NCBI GenBank assembly: GCA_016713275.1
Contig: JADJPL010000001.1
Coordinates: forward strand, 741,001 to 805,000
DNA from: Haliscomenobacter sp.
GTDB taxonomy: Bacteria; Bacteroidota; Bacteroidia; Chitinophagales; Saprospiraceae
Length of the DNA stretch: 64,000 nt
Direction: 5' to 3'
Part shown: positions 51,511 through 60,046 of the stretch, in pieces
Numbering within the stretch: the first letter of the stretch is position 1
Layout of the letters: every line of letters starts with the position of its first letter
The notes under the pieces: generated by a model
The model's input: the letters and a program-made list of their open reading frames with translations, nothing else
What the model was told of the DNA's origin: nothing
The model's database searches: none
Program-made: the position numbers and the translations under genes

Positions 51511-53031
51511 CTATTCAGGCAAAACAACCACTGCTTTCATCGCCTGGGCGGTGATTTTCCCCCTCCTGGCGCACTGAATTTTCAGGTAGTATACCCCTGG
51601 AGGAAGCCCGGTGGGAGTAATTGGCAGATGCTGTTCTCCCGCTTTGAATTCGCGATCGGCCAGGGTTTGCGCCAGGCGGCCTGCCGAATCAAATAGCTGG
51701 ATCTGGCAATGCGCCGATTGGTCCAACTGGAACCCCAACTCGCCGGCGTTTCTCAGAGGGTTAGGAGAAAGGATGAAGTGGGTTAAAAACAAATACCCCG
51801 ATGCCGAGGTGATGTTGGTTTCGAAGCACCCAAGGTCGGGGGCCGGTCCGTTAAAAGGTAGTCCGACATCTATCCCGGCATTGATAAGTCCGCTGTTGGG
51901 CCCCAAATGCATAAACGGGATATCCGGAAGGCTACCGTCGGCTTTTCTGGGGCCGTAGGCGGCAGAGTCGTCGACGCTTAGAAAATCCGCAGGCTTTGCA
52001 GCCAAAGGGGGCATCCAGCTATTCCGTGCTTGTTCGGCAAAAGCGGCTATTTTGGGGCTGCCCGCCAGGTCGATACAGTTTTTGACTACGATCTCCATTC
52101 CAGGCTCGACTTCCTGGTTGAGTTGGAAGTTGGGGCCTTTGTTGTTGTACCCCGTGCAGTTGTAAAGGAACATAGATCCTTTATTGTTGTTTTGGTCGAA
52201 CCCTTTCACTTTGTTCCTGAACGCCAGGCAGTGTTGAAGGGTAAAGGTGTGGCTCAGAGACCTGTCGTCGCTACCTCCCATCTTGAACCCGTTCCCATTC
52301 GCCTGAGGCCCCGGGTCTGCTCCGTCTTCGAGATACCCGTTTTCGAACGACCAGCAATTTTCGATCCGGTTGTTGACGTGATTGGCGCCCCTGAGGTACC
52401 CATCCCACCCGTCGTCGCTGTTTTTCCAGGCTCTGCAGCCGTAAAAATAATTTTCACTGCCCCCATCCAGTTTGGGAGCAAAGCCGTCGGCGTCTCCATA
52501 ATCCGGAGGGTCGGCGTTGAGGTAGGAATCGCAGTTGATGATCGTGTTATGGGAGGCGCCGGCGCTTAGTTGAAGGCCGGAATCGCGGTTGCGGTAAAAA
52601 GCGCATTGTTCGATCAGGTTGTAATGTCCTCCTTCTATAAGCATCCCATTGTGGCCCGCTCCCCGGATATCCAGCCCTTTGATATGCCAGTAACTTCCCT
52701 TTAACCGGAAACCGCGATAGGAAGCGCTCAGAGGCATTCCGGAACCATCCAGAACGGCCCGCTCCCCCGGATAAGCGTGCAACGCGATCATTGCGTCCGG
52801 CTTGCCGCTGGAAGCAATAACAACCGAAGCGTTTAGCGGGTAAATGCCCCCTCTCAAAAAAATCGTTTCCCCAGGCTGAACCAATCCGATCGCCTTGTTC
52901 AAGGTGCGGAAGGGCGCCGCAAGCGTGCCGGGATTGAGATCCGAGCCATTTAAAGCGACGTAGTAAGGCTGGGCTGGCAGGCTAAATCCGTAGAACCCCA
53001 AAAACAGAACCAGGACAATATAGATGCGCAT
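51511..53031 (-). CDS. PL9-like pectate/polysaccharide lyase with T9SS type A sorting domain
   Basis: A 506-residue secreted protein from ATG 53031 (MRIYIVLVLFLGFYGFSLP), where the signal peptide starts; an earlier in-frame ATG at 53151 adds 40 residues with no signal-like character. Residues about 22-400 are a right-handed beta-helix with DUF1565-like opening YYVALNGSDLNPGTLAAPFR. The segment NCDSYLNADPPDYGDADGFA, KLDGGSENYFYGCRAWKNSD and DGWDGYLRG matches the calcium- and catalytic-Lys-bearing core of PL9 lyases. The last about 90 residues form a type IX type A tail (FILSPNPLRNAG, LPPGVYYLKI). It likely degrades an acidic polysaccharide outside the cell. Confidence 0.8.
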   Translation of the reverse strand: MRIYIVLVLFLGFYGFSLPAQPYYVALNGSDLNPGTLAAPFRTLNKAIGLVQPGETIFLRGGIYPLNASVVIASSGKPDAMIALHAYPGERAVLDGSGMPLSASYRGFRLKGSYWHIKGLDIRGAGHNGMLIEGGHYNLIEQCAFYRNRDSGLQLSAGASHNTIINCDSYLNADPPDYGDADGFAPKLDGGSENYFYGCRAWKNSDDGWDGYLRGANHVNNRIENCWSFENGYLEDGADPGPQANGNGFKMGGSDDRSLSHTFTLQHCLAFRNKVKGFDQNNNKGSMFLYNCTGYNNKGPNFQLNQEVEPGMEIVVKNCIDLAGSPKIAAFAEQARNSWMPPLAAKPADFLSVDDSAAYGPRKADGSLPDIPFMHLGPNSGLINAGIDVGLPFNGPAPDLGCFETNITSASGYLFLTHFILSPNPLRNAGELGFQLDQSAHCQIQLFDSAGRLAQTLADREFKAGEQHLPITPTGLPPGVYYLKIQCARRGKITAQAMKAVVVLPE

Positions 53032-53114
53032 AGCCGTCGATTGGTTTTTGAGAAAATTACGCCTTATTGCGAAAAAAGCAGGCGACTTTTGTCTTGATTC
53101 AAAGATTTTGCGCC

Positions 53115-53516
53115 ATGAAGGGAGAAAGCAACCTCGAAAAACTGATCGCAACCATGTCCCCGGACCTCCAGCCGGGGGAGTATGTCTTTGTTTCTGTTCC
53201 AGATCATATCCCTTTCCTTCACGCCAGTCCGTTGGGGTTTTTCCTGGAAAAGGAAGGTTCGACCATGATCCTGGAGCGGGAAAAAGCAGATGCCCTGGGC
53301 TTTTTCTATGATTTTGTCGCCGCCTGGATCACGCTCAAGGTATACTCCGACCTGTCTGCGGTAGGGCTCACCGCCGCATTTGCTTCCGAATTGGCGAAAC
53401 AGGGCATCAGTTGCAATGTAGTAGCTGGTTATTACCACGACCATCTTTTCGTAGCCAGAAAGGATGGGCAAAAAGCATTGGAAGCGTTGAAGGCCATGGC
53501 CCCGCGAACAATTTGA
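53115..53516 (+). CDS. ACT domain-containing protein
   Basis: A 133-residue protein from ATG 53115 (MKGESNLEKLIATMSPDLQP); the open frame begins at 53067 without a convincing start. Two ACT-like ferredoxin-fold repeats are suggested by GEYVFVSVPDH...GFFLEKEGSTMILE and AFASELAKQGISCNVVAGYY, with the DHLFVARKDGQKALEALKAM end. The first half matches the DUF2241 group of ACT-like proteins. Members may bind amino acids, but no specific role is known. It is divergent from the PL9-like gene (83-bp gap). Confidence 0.8.
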   Translation: MKGESNLEKLIATMSPDLQPGEYVFVSVPDHIPFLHASPLGFFLEKEGSTMILEREKADALGFFYDFVAAWITLKVYSDLSAVGLTAAFASELAKQGISCNVVAGYYHDHLFVARKDGQKALEALKAMAPRTI

Positions 53517-53576
53517 GCGGATATACGGGCCAAGAACAGGCCCCAAAAGGCAGACAGGGAAAAAGGGATGGGTCAG

Positions 53577-53621
53577 GGGCCAGCCTCAAAAGGCTGTTTT
53601 TGCTTAGGACTGCCAAAAATA
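53577..53621 (+). repeat. 92-bp-family palindromic element, truncated left half
   Basis: About 45 bp beginning GGGCCAGCCTCAAAA, matching the left end of the adjacent element at 13 of 15 positions and continuing TTTTTGC...GCCAAAAATA. It abuts the full copy at 53622 in the same orientation. Confidence 0.7.
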
Positions 53622-53713
53622 GGGCCTGTCTCAAAAAACCGTTTTTGCCATGGCAGCAAAAATATTTTCTTTTTCAATGCGGGTAGCAAAGAACGGTCTT
53701 TTGAGGCAGGCCC
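53622..53713 (+). repeat. 92-bp-family palindromic element, copy 2 (full length)
   Basis: Exactly 92 bp with ends GGGCCTGTCTCAAAA and (minus strand) GGGCCTGCCTCAAAA, 14 of 15 matching. The interior is TTTTTGCCATGGCAGC, AAAAATATTTTC, TTTTTCAATGCGGG. It lies between the convergent ACT and DUF2892 genes, 6 bp before the latter's stop codon. Confidence 0.88.
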
Positions 53714-53719
53714 CTGATC

Positions 53720-53917
53720 TTAGCTGTTTTGCTTCGGGCGGGTGCTAATGCCGAAAGGAAGATAAAGAGGACAGGTCTGGATCAAGCTGGTTGCCAGGAA
53801 GACAATTGCCAGCACCATGAGCACGATCCCAAGGGTGCCGGGGATCACGTTCGTGAGGTATAATCCGGTAATAACCAGCGCGATGACGACGCGAATCAGG
53901 CGGTCGGTGTTGCCCAT
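53720..53917 (-). CDS. DUF2892 (YgaP-like) small membrane protein
   Basis: A 65-residue protein with two membrane helices and the family pattern MGNTDRLIRVVIALVITGL, GIVLMVLAIVFLATSLI and a conserved CPLYLPFGI end. In YgaP-related proteins this membrane module is attached to a rhodanese domain; here it stands alone. Its function is unknown. A Crp/Fnr gene lies 96 bp upstream on the same strand. Confidence 0.88.
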   Translation of the reverse strand: MGNTDRLIRVVIALVITGLYLTNVIPGTLGIVLMVLAIVFLATSLIQTCPLYLPFGISTRPKQNS

Positions 53918-54013
53918 GTTCTTTTTAATAGCCGAAAGAGTTTGATAAGAAAATTTGGTTTTGAGTCGAAGCCAAAGATAACCCGCTCCTTGTCCACGAA
54001 GTGGTGACTGCAG

Positions 54014-54646
54014 TCACCGCTCCACAATTTCTATTCCGGAGGCGTGTTGAATAACTTTTCCTTCCATCTCAAGTTTTTTCATGACTCTGGTAACCACTTC
54101 CCTTGCGGTGCCGAGTTCGCTGGCGATTTGGCGGTGAGAGGTTTTTATAAACCGGTTTTGAGCCAGCCGGCTTTTTTTTAGCAGGTATTCGTATAGCCGC
54201 TGGTCCATTTTATTAAAAAGGACCATGCCAATGGTGTCCAGCAGTTCGGCGTACCGTTGACTGAATAAATGGAAGAATAATTTATTCATGTCGGGATACT
54301 GTTCGGTCATCAGCGCAGCCTGGTCCACGGGAAGCAGCAGCGCATGGGTTTCTTCTTCAGCGATGGCAACTACTTTGCTTGGTTCCCTGCCCAATCCGGC
54401 AGAAAAAGACATAATGCAGCTTTCCCCGGCCTGGATATAATACAAAAGGAGCTCTCTATCGTCGTGCCGGGCGAACACCTTGATTAGTCCGCTCAATACC
54501 AGGGGAACCACCTGTACGTACTGGCCCTCCCTTAATAAAACGGCGTTGGCAGGGATGATTTTTTGAACAGCCACCTCCGCCAAACGGTCAATCAGTTCCG
54601 CTTTAAAGTGGGGCAGCGCTTTTTTCAGATATTGCGGATCAAGCAT
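54014..54646 (-). CDS. Crp/Fnr family transcriptional regulator
   Basis: A 210-residue regulator. The N-terminal cyclic-nucleotide-like domain (about 15-130) has the jelly-roll pattern with IPANAVLLREGQYVQVVPLV and HDDRELLLYYIQAGESCIMS. The C-terminal winged helix (about 150-205) has the recognition region TSHRQIASELGTAREVVTRV. There are no Fnr-type iron-sulfur Cys residues at the N-terminus. DUF2892 and rhodanese-type genes often sit beside such regulators in Bacteroidota, suggesting redox or stress control. A palindromic element with a 30-bp stem lies just upstream. Confidence 0.88.
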   Translation of the reverse strand: MLDPQYLKKALPHFKAELIDRLAEVAVQKIIPANAVLLREGQYVQVVPLVLSGLIKVFARHDDRELLLYYIQAGESCIMSFSAGLGREPSKVVAIAEEETHALLLPVDQAALMTEQYPDMNKLFFHLFSQRYAELLDTIGMVLFNKMDQRLYEYLLKKSRLAQNRFIKTSHRQIASELGTAREVVTRVMKKLEMEGKVIQHASGIEIVER

Positions 54647-54662
54647 ACATAACGGTTTACGC

Positions 54663-54819
54663 GGGCCTGTCTCAAAAGACCGTTTTCGCCCTTGGCAGCC
54701 AAAAAATATTTTCTTTTTTCAATTCTAATAAAAAATTTCAGAGCAATTTTTTATTAGAATTGAAAAAAGAAAATAAAATTTCATGCCGGAGGCAAAGCGT
54801 GGTCTTTTGAGACAAGCCC
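54663..54819 (+). repeat. 92-bp-family palindromic element, copy 3 enlarged by a 30-bp perfect stem
   Basis: The 157-bp element has ends GGGCCTGTCTCAAAAGACC and (minus strand) GGGCTTGTCTCAAAAGACC. In its middle sits a perfect 30-bp inverted repeat (54709-54738 and 54746-54775) separated by the 7-base loop TCAGAGC, AT-rich. The right end meets the TAG stop of the propeller-phosphoesterase gene. Confidence 0.88.
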
Positions 54820-57605
54820 TACCTGGATTCTTCCGCAAGATACTTCACGTCGTCCAATCCCGGCCCCTGGTGAAGCGCTTTCCAGTCAAACCGTTTATCG
54901 AGCGGAGAATAGGCTTTTTCCGAATCAAATAACCGTAGATCGGGCTTGATCGCCTGGTAAGGCGAGTCGTCTGGCTTGGAGGTAAACAAATCGGCCAGAT
55001 CCGTAGCGCCCGCATCGTACTGGTTGAGGTAGGGAATTCCCAAAATATTCCAGAACGTTTTAAAAATGCTCCCGAAGCTGGTATGCGTGTGACTGACATA
55101 CCCCTTTTTGGCATAGGGCGAGATGACCATCAGAAGGCTTCGGTGGGCGTCGATATGATCGGCGCCGCCCTGGGCGTCGTCTTCGGTGACGACAATAGCC
55201 ATATTTTTCCAGTAGGGGGTTTTCGACAAAAACTCCACCAGCCGGCCAAGCGCCAGATCGTTGTCGGCCATGTAGCTTTCCAGGAAGGGAAAGCCTGCGT
55301 CCGGCCGTTCGCCTGCGCCGTGGTCATTGGGCAGGATCACCGTGAGCACGGGGGGAAGCGCTTCTTTTCCCGTCATCCAGCGCTGGTTAAACTCCCCAAT
55401 AAACCGATCCACCCGGTACTGATCCGGAATGGCCATATTGTACGTGGGGTATTCCCGGGACGATTGCCGGAACAAGGCTTCCGTTACCGGATAATTAATG
55501 GCATAGGCATACCCTCTGGGGTAAGCGAGATCGTCGCTCAGGTGGGGGGCAAACATGACTCCGAAACCAAAATTCCAGAACGGTTTTCCGTAGCGATCGA
55601 GGTGGTCCCACATCGACCCGGCTTCGTTGTAATCCTCAGGGAAAAGAGATCCTCCGGACCCAACAAAAGCCAGGTTGCCAGGGGCTTTCGAGTTCCAGCG
55701 CATCCCCTGATTGCCTCCGTAAGAAGCTGCTACACTGGTTTCTACCCACTCGTTGGGGTAGGTGCAGGCCAGCCATCGGTGCCCGTCGGCGGATACGTCC
55801 GCATCGACGTAAAAATTATCCGAAATGGCGAAACGGCGCGCCAACGCCAAATGGTTGGGCATGACGTCGACGTGTTCAAGCCGGCGCTTGCCGTCGCGGC
55901 TTTGAAACGAAACCTTTTCGCCAAACCGCGCCATTTGCGCTTCTCCCGCCCCGCCGGGCAACTGACCAAAGACCTCGTCGTAGGTCCGGTTCTCCTTGGA
56001 AACAAAAACGATGTGGCGAATAGGGGTGGAGCTTCTGCCCGGCAGCAACGGAATGGGATGGTCTTTCCTCCAGGCAAAGCGGGGATTATCAGGGCGGCAA
56101 AAAAGAAAGTTGTTGCGCACAACCTCCTCGGTCAGCGCTTTCAGTTGGTCGTCCGGGGGAATGTCCATGATCGTTACCGATCCTTTCATGAGGTTGCCGA
56201 TATAGCTTCCTTCCGGTCCGGGTTTAAATGCTGGGCCCCCGTTGGGCCCGCTGCCAAAGCCTTTGGCATTGGCAACGTAGAGGGTTTTTCCGTCGGGGCT
56301 GACCTGCAGCTTGGACGGGAACCAGCCCACCGGAATATGCCCAAGCACCCGAAGGGTTTTTACGTCGATCACCGCTACCGCGTTGATCCCCGCTTCGGCA
56401 ACGTACAGGCGCTGGTGGTCGGGCGACAAGGCCAGCCCGAAGGGGATAATGCCCCGCCAGTTTTTCAGGCGCGAATCGGGCTGGAGGGAAATGGTGGCTA
56501 CCACCGTGTCTTTATCCGTGCTGATGACGGATACATTGTCGTTGTTGCCGTTGCTGACAAAAACGTATTCCCGGGTAGCCGTCACGGAGTTGGGGCTGGC
56601 GCCCCCGACGGCGGGGATGTCTTCCAGTTTTTGCCCAACCAAAACCCCGGTTTTGGTTTTGGCGCGTACTTTTTGGGCTTCGAGGTCAATCGTCCACACC
56701 GAGAAGGATTCCGGTGCGTTGGGGTCCCCAAGGCCGGGGATTTCCAGGCTGTCATTCTTGATTCCTTTAATGGACGCCGGACTCAAATAGGCAAAGGGCA
56801 AATCTTTGGAGGCGGTTTCTGCGGGCCGTTTGGGGTCAAAACCGGGTAGCCAGGCGTATTCGTACATGCCCACGTTGGCCACAAACGCCTCCTTGCCATC
56901 GGGCGACAACGCGATCCCATAAGGATACCGGCCGGTGGGCACGCGGTAGATTGCCTGGCCGGCTTCCAGGTCGATACAGATCATCTGGAAGTTGATCTGG
57001 TCGACGGCATAAAGGCGCTTTCCGGCTTTGTCGAGGGCGAGATCTCCGATGTAGCCATGGTCAAAGGCGTCTGTACGGAGCGAGATCGAACCCAATTTGG
57101 CGCCGGTGCGCAAGTCGAACCGATAGACGCAGTTTTCCTGCCCTCCGGCCACGTAGACTTGGTCGTTGGAAGGAGGGATCGCCAGGCCCATGAACACCGA
57201 AGCCAATATTCCTTTATCGGTTTTGGCGCCTTCCGGGATCTGACGAATCTGGGGCGCCCCCGAATGCACGTCGTTCAAAATAGAAATGGAGAGGGGAGAC
57301 GTGCCCGAATTGGCTGTGACCGCCGTTTTCCCATCCGGGCTTAGGACCAACCCAAACGGATGCGGCGCTACGGTAACCGTTTTTCCGTACGGGCGGATGA
57401 AACGGCCATTTGGCAAAACCGTTCGCCCGGACTTATCGATGGAGACCGGCAAATTCTCTGCGGGCGCCAGGATAACCCAGGATTGGCTGGACCGGTTGGT
57501 ACAGGAAAACCCCATGGCCCCAAGCAGAAGCAAAAACCAGAAAGCATGGCGGAGCATCATAAATAAAGGATTTCGGATCATGAAGACAGGCAATAGAAAT
57601 GTCAA
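54819..57605 (-). CDS. YncE-type beta-propeller fused to phosphoesterase domain, lipoprotein
   Basis: A 928-residue protein; ATGs at 57581 and 57560 are in frame and may be the true start. The lipobox LLLLGAMGFSC points to a lipoprotein. The first about 470 residues are a seven-bladed propeller with YVTN-like repeats (PFGLVLSPDGKTAVTANSG, YPYGIALSPDGKEAFVANVG, WFPSKLQVSPDGKTLYVANA). After about 530 comes a PF04185-type phosphoesterase domain: IVFVSKENRTYDEVFGQLPG, SDNFYVDADVSADGHRW, VTEDDAQGGADHIDAHRS. Such fusions occur in secreted or envelope alkaline-phosphatase-superfamily enzymes, usually phospholipase C-like. The substrate is unknown. Confidence 0.85.
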   Translation of the reverse strand: MTFLLPVFMIRNPLFMMLRHAFWFLLLLGAMGFSCTNRSSQSWVILAPAENLPVSIDKSGRTVLPNGRFIRPYGKTVTVAPHPFGLVLSPDGKTAVTANSGTSPLSISILNDVHSGAPQIRQIPEGAKTDKGILASVFMGLAIPPSNDQVYVAGGQENCVYRFDLRTGAKLGSISLRTDAFDHGYIGDLALDKAGKRLYAVDQINFQMICIDLEAGQAIYRVPTGRYPYGIALSPDGKEAFVANVGMYEYAWLPGFDPKRPAETASKDLPFAYLSPASIKGIKNDSLEIPGLGDPNAPESFSVWTIDLEAQKVRAKTKTGVLVGQKLEDIPAVGGASPNSVTATREYVFVSNGNNDNVSVISTDKDTVVATISLQPDSRLKNWRGIIPFGLALSPDHQRLYVAEAGINAVAVIDVKTLRVLGHIPVGWFPSKLQVSPDGKTLYVANAKGFGSGPNGGPAFKPGPEGSYIGNLMKGSVTIMDIPPDDQLKALTEEVVRNNFLFCRPDNPRFAWRKDHPIPLLPGRSSTPIRHIVFVSKENRTYDEVFGQLPGGAGEAQMARFGEKVSFQSRDGKRRLEHVDVMPNHLALARRFAISDNFYVDADVSADGHRWLACTYPNEWVETSVAASYGGNQGMRWNSKAPGNLAFVGSGGSLFPEDYNEAGSMWDHLDRYGKPFWNFGFGVMFAPHLSDDLAYPRGYAYAINYPVTEALFRQSSREYPTYNMAIPDQYRVDRFIGEFNQRWMTGKEALPPVLTVILPNDHGAGERPDAGFPFLESYMADNDLALGRLVEFLSKTPYWKNMAIVVTEDDAQGGADHIDAHRSLLMVISPYAKKGYVSHTHTSFGSIFKTFWNILGIPYLNQYDAGATDLADLFTSKPDDSPYQAIKPDLRLFDSEKAYSPLDKRFDWKALHQGPGLDDVKYLAEESR

Positions 57606-57814
57606 GCCAAAGAAAACAGAATCTTTTTTCCCGGGGGTAAAGTCCGGGTTAAATCTGCTTTCAGAATTCAGGCCATTTTGTCAGCTTGCTCTGCCATCCT
57701 GGGCTGTTTTCTAGTTTGGCATTCCTATTGCTGGTATGAGAGCGAATCGATTTCTCTACCAAAAAAATCGATCATGCAGTTCTCAATTTTCATTAGGTAA
57801 AAAAAATAGACAAA

Positions 57815-58093
57815 ATGGCTGAATTTTCGATGCGACCGATCAATGACCGCGTTGTGATCAAACCAGCGGATGCCGAAGAAACAACGAAAGGCGGGATTAT
57901 TATCCCCGATACGGCAAAGGAACAACCCCAGCGCGGAGAAGTCGTTGCTGTTGGCCCTGGAAAAGAGGGCAACCTGATGACCGTTAAGGTGGGCGACCTC
58001 GTTCTTTATGGAAAATACGCCGGGCAAAAAGTCGATTTCCAGGGACAAGAGTACCTGATTATGCGCGAAGATGACATCCTGGTCGTTCTTTAA
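57815..58093 (+). CDS. groES: co-chaperonin GroES
   Basis: A 92-residue GroES with MAEFSMRPINDRVVIKPADA, the mobile loop region TTKGGIIIPDTAKEQPQRG, and the C-terminal EYLIMREDDILVVL. It caps GroEL. Only 68 bp separate it from groL, the usual operon. The upstream TTTCTAGTTTGG near 57710 only partly fits the -7 consensus, and no CIRCE-type operator is visible. Confidence 0.95.
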   Translation: MAEFSMRPINDRVVIKPADAEETTKGGIIIPDTAKEQPQRGEVVAVGPGKEGNLMTVKVGDLVLYGKYAGQKVDFQGQEYLIMREDDILVVL

Positions 58094-58161
58094 TCTGTTC
58101 TGGAGCGCGCGTTTCCTCCCTTCTTAACCATTTAACTTAAATACGCCAAAAAACTATCGAT

Positions 58162-59792
58162 ATGGCAGCTAAAGACATTACATTGGCCAACCAGGCCCAG
58201 GAAAAACTCAAGCGCGGCATTGACAAACTGGCCAATGCCGTTCGCATAACGCTGGGCCCCAAGGGCCGGAACGTCGTGCTGGAAAAAAAATTCGGCGCAC
58301 CCCAGGTTACCAAGGATGGGGTTACGGTGGCCAAGGAAATTGAATTGGAAGACCCACTGGAAAATATGGGCGCTCAGTTGCTCAAACAGGTTGCCTCCAA
58401 AACCTCTGACCTCGCCGGCGACGGCACCACGACAGCCACCGTGCTGGCGCAGGCCATGATCACCGCCGGGTTGAAAAACCTCACCGCAGGCGCAAACCCC
58501 ATGGATTTGAAACGGGGTATTGATAAAGCCGTAACGGTAACCATTGAAAATATCCGCCAGCAAGCGGAATCGATCAGCGATGACTACGACAAAATCAAAC
58601 AGGTGGCCAGCATCTCCGCCAATAACGACGACGAGATTGGCGAATTCATCGCTGATGCGATGAAGCGCGTGTCCAAAGACGGCGTGATCACCATTGAAGA
58701 AGCTAAGGGTACCGAAACCTACATCGAAGAAGTCAGCGGGATGCAATTCGACCGCGGCTATCTTTCTCCGTACTTCGTCACGGATACCGAGCACATGATC
58801 GCAGAATACGACCATCCGTGTATCCTGATCCACGACAAGAAAATCTCCACGTTAAGGAATTGCTCCCTGTCCTGGAGAAAACGGCCCAGATGAACCGCCC
58901 CTTACTGATTATCGCGGAAGACGTGGACGGATCAGCGCTCAGCACCCTGGTGGTTAACCGCCTGCGCTCGGTGCTCAACGTGGTGGCTGTAAAAGCCCCC
59001 GGTTTTGGCGACCGCCGCAAAGCGATGCTGGAGGATATTGCTATCCTGACTGGCGGAACGGTGATCAGCGAAGAGCAGGGCTACAAACTCGAAAACGCCA
59101 CCGTCGATATGCTGGGCCAGGCAGAAAAGATCACAGTAGACAAGGATAACACCACCATCGTCAATGGCTCTGGCGGGGAAGAGATGGTCAAAGCCCGCAC
59201 CAACCAGATCAAAGCGCAGATCGAAAATACCACTTCCGACTACGACCGCGAAAAGCTCCAGGAACGGCTGGCCAAGCTGGCTGGCGGGGTTGCTGTGCTC
59301 TATGTTGGCGCCGCTACCGAAGTGGAGATGAAGGAGAAAAAAGACCGGGTAGACGATGCATTGAATGCTACCCGTGCCGCGATTGAAGAAGGGATCGTCA
59401 CAGGAGGCGGCGTTGCGTTGGTTCGGGCGATCAAAGCCCTGGCCGGCGTTAAAGGCATTAACGAAGACGAGCAGATCGGCGTGGACATCGTCCGCAAATC
59501 GCTGGAAGCGCCCCTGCGCACCATTGCCGAGAACTCCGGAGTAGAGGGCTCCGTCGTCCTTCAGCGCGTTCTCAACAGCAAAGATAGCTACGGCTACAAC
59601 GCCCGCACCGATAAGTACGAGGACCTCAAATCGGCCGGCGTGATCGACCCGGCTAAGGTAACCCGTATCGCGCTGGAAAACGCCGCATCGATTGCCGGCA
59701 TGGTACTTATGACCGATTGCGCAATCAGCGAAAAACCGGAAAAGAGAAAAGCGGCGCCGATGCATGGAGGAGATTACGACGATATGATGTAA
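58162..59792 (+). pseudogene. groL: chaperonin GroEL, single-base frameshift
   Basis: The two frames together give a full-length GroEL of about 543 residues. The first frame ends shortly after ILIHDKKISTLRN, and the second resumes with LLPVLEKTAQMNRPLLIIAE. At 58852-58857 the sequence TTAAGG yields the break; TTAAAGG would restore ISTLKELLPVLEK, so one A is missing in a short run. Elsewhere the ATP-binding motifs are intact: GPKGRNVVLEKKFGAPQVTK, AGDGTTTATVLAQ, and RAAIEEGIVTGGGVAL. The C-terminus ends in MHGGDYDDMM rather than a GGM repeat. As the only chaperonin gene seen and normally essential, it is probably intact in the cell. Confidence 0.93.
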
Positions 59793-59822
59793 TCCCCTTT
59801 AAAAGCCTCGTTAAAAGGCAAG

Positions 59823-59864
59823 AGGGCTGTCTTTGTCCTGTCAGGGATACAGACAGCCCTTTTT
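59823..59864 (+). terminator. rho-independent terminator after groL
   Basis: Stem AGGGCTGTCT (59823-59832) pairs with AGACAGCCCT (59851-59860), followed by a T run. It sits 30 bp after the groL stop codon. Confidence 0.8.
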
Positions 59865-59960
59865 CGTAGGCGCTACAGAAACATCCCTGCCTGGTACGGA
59901 ACCCGCATTGCTGCCCGGTATTCCCGAAGCGAAAAAAACAAAACAAAGACACAATTTGTT

Positions 59961-59968
59961 TATATTTG
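59961..59968 (+). promoter_or_regulatory. -7 element upstream of the PBP1A-type gene
   Basis: TATATTTG, an exact TAnnTTTG match, 79 bp before the ATG at 60047. No TTG lies at the usual distance upstream, so support is moderate. Confidence 0.35.
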
Positions 59969-60046
59969 CAAAAAGAAAGCAGGGGCAACACCCGGGAGTG
60001 AAATGCGTTGTATTGGCAGTTGTTGCGGTAAAAGTTAATTGTATTC

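Noticed and set aside
54663..54819. Insertion sequence with transposase
   Set aside because: Only 157 bp long with no coding capacity; at most a non-autonomous derivative.
55083..56849. 588-residue open frame opposite the propeller-phosphoesterase
   Set aside because: Antisense shadow with no coherent domain, while the minus strand shows propeller repeats and a phosphoesterase domain.
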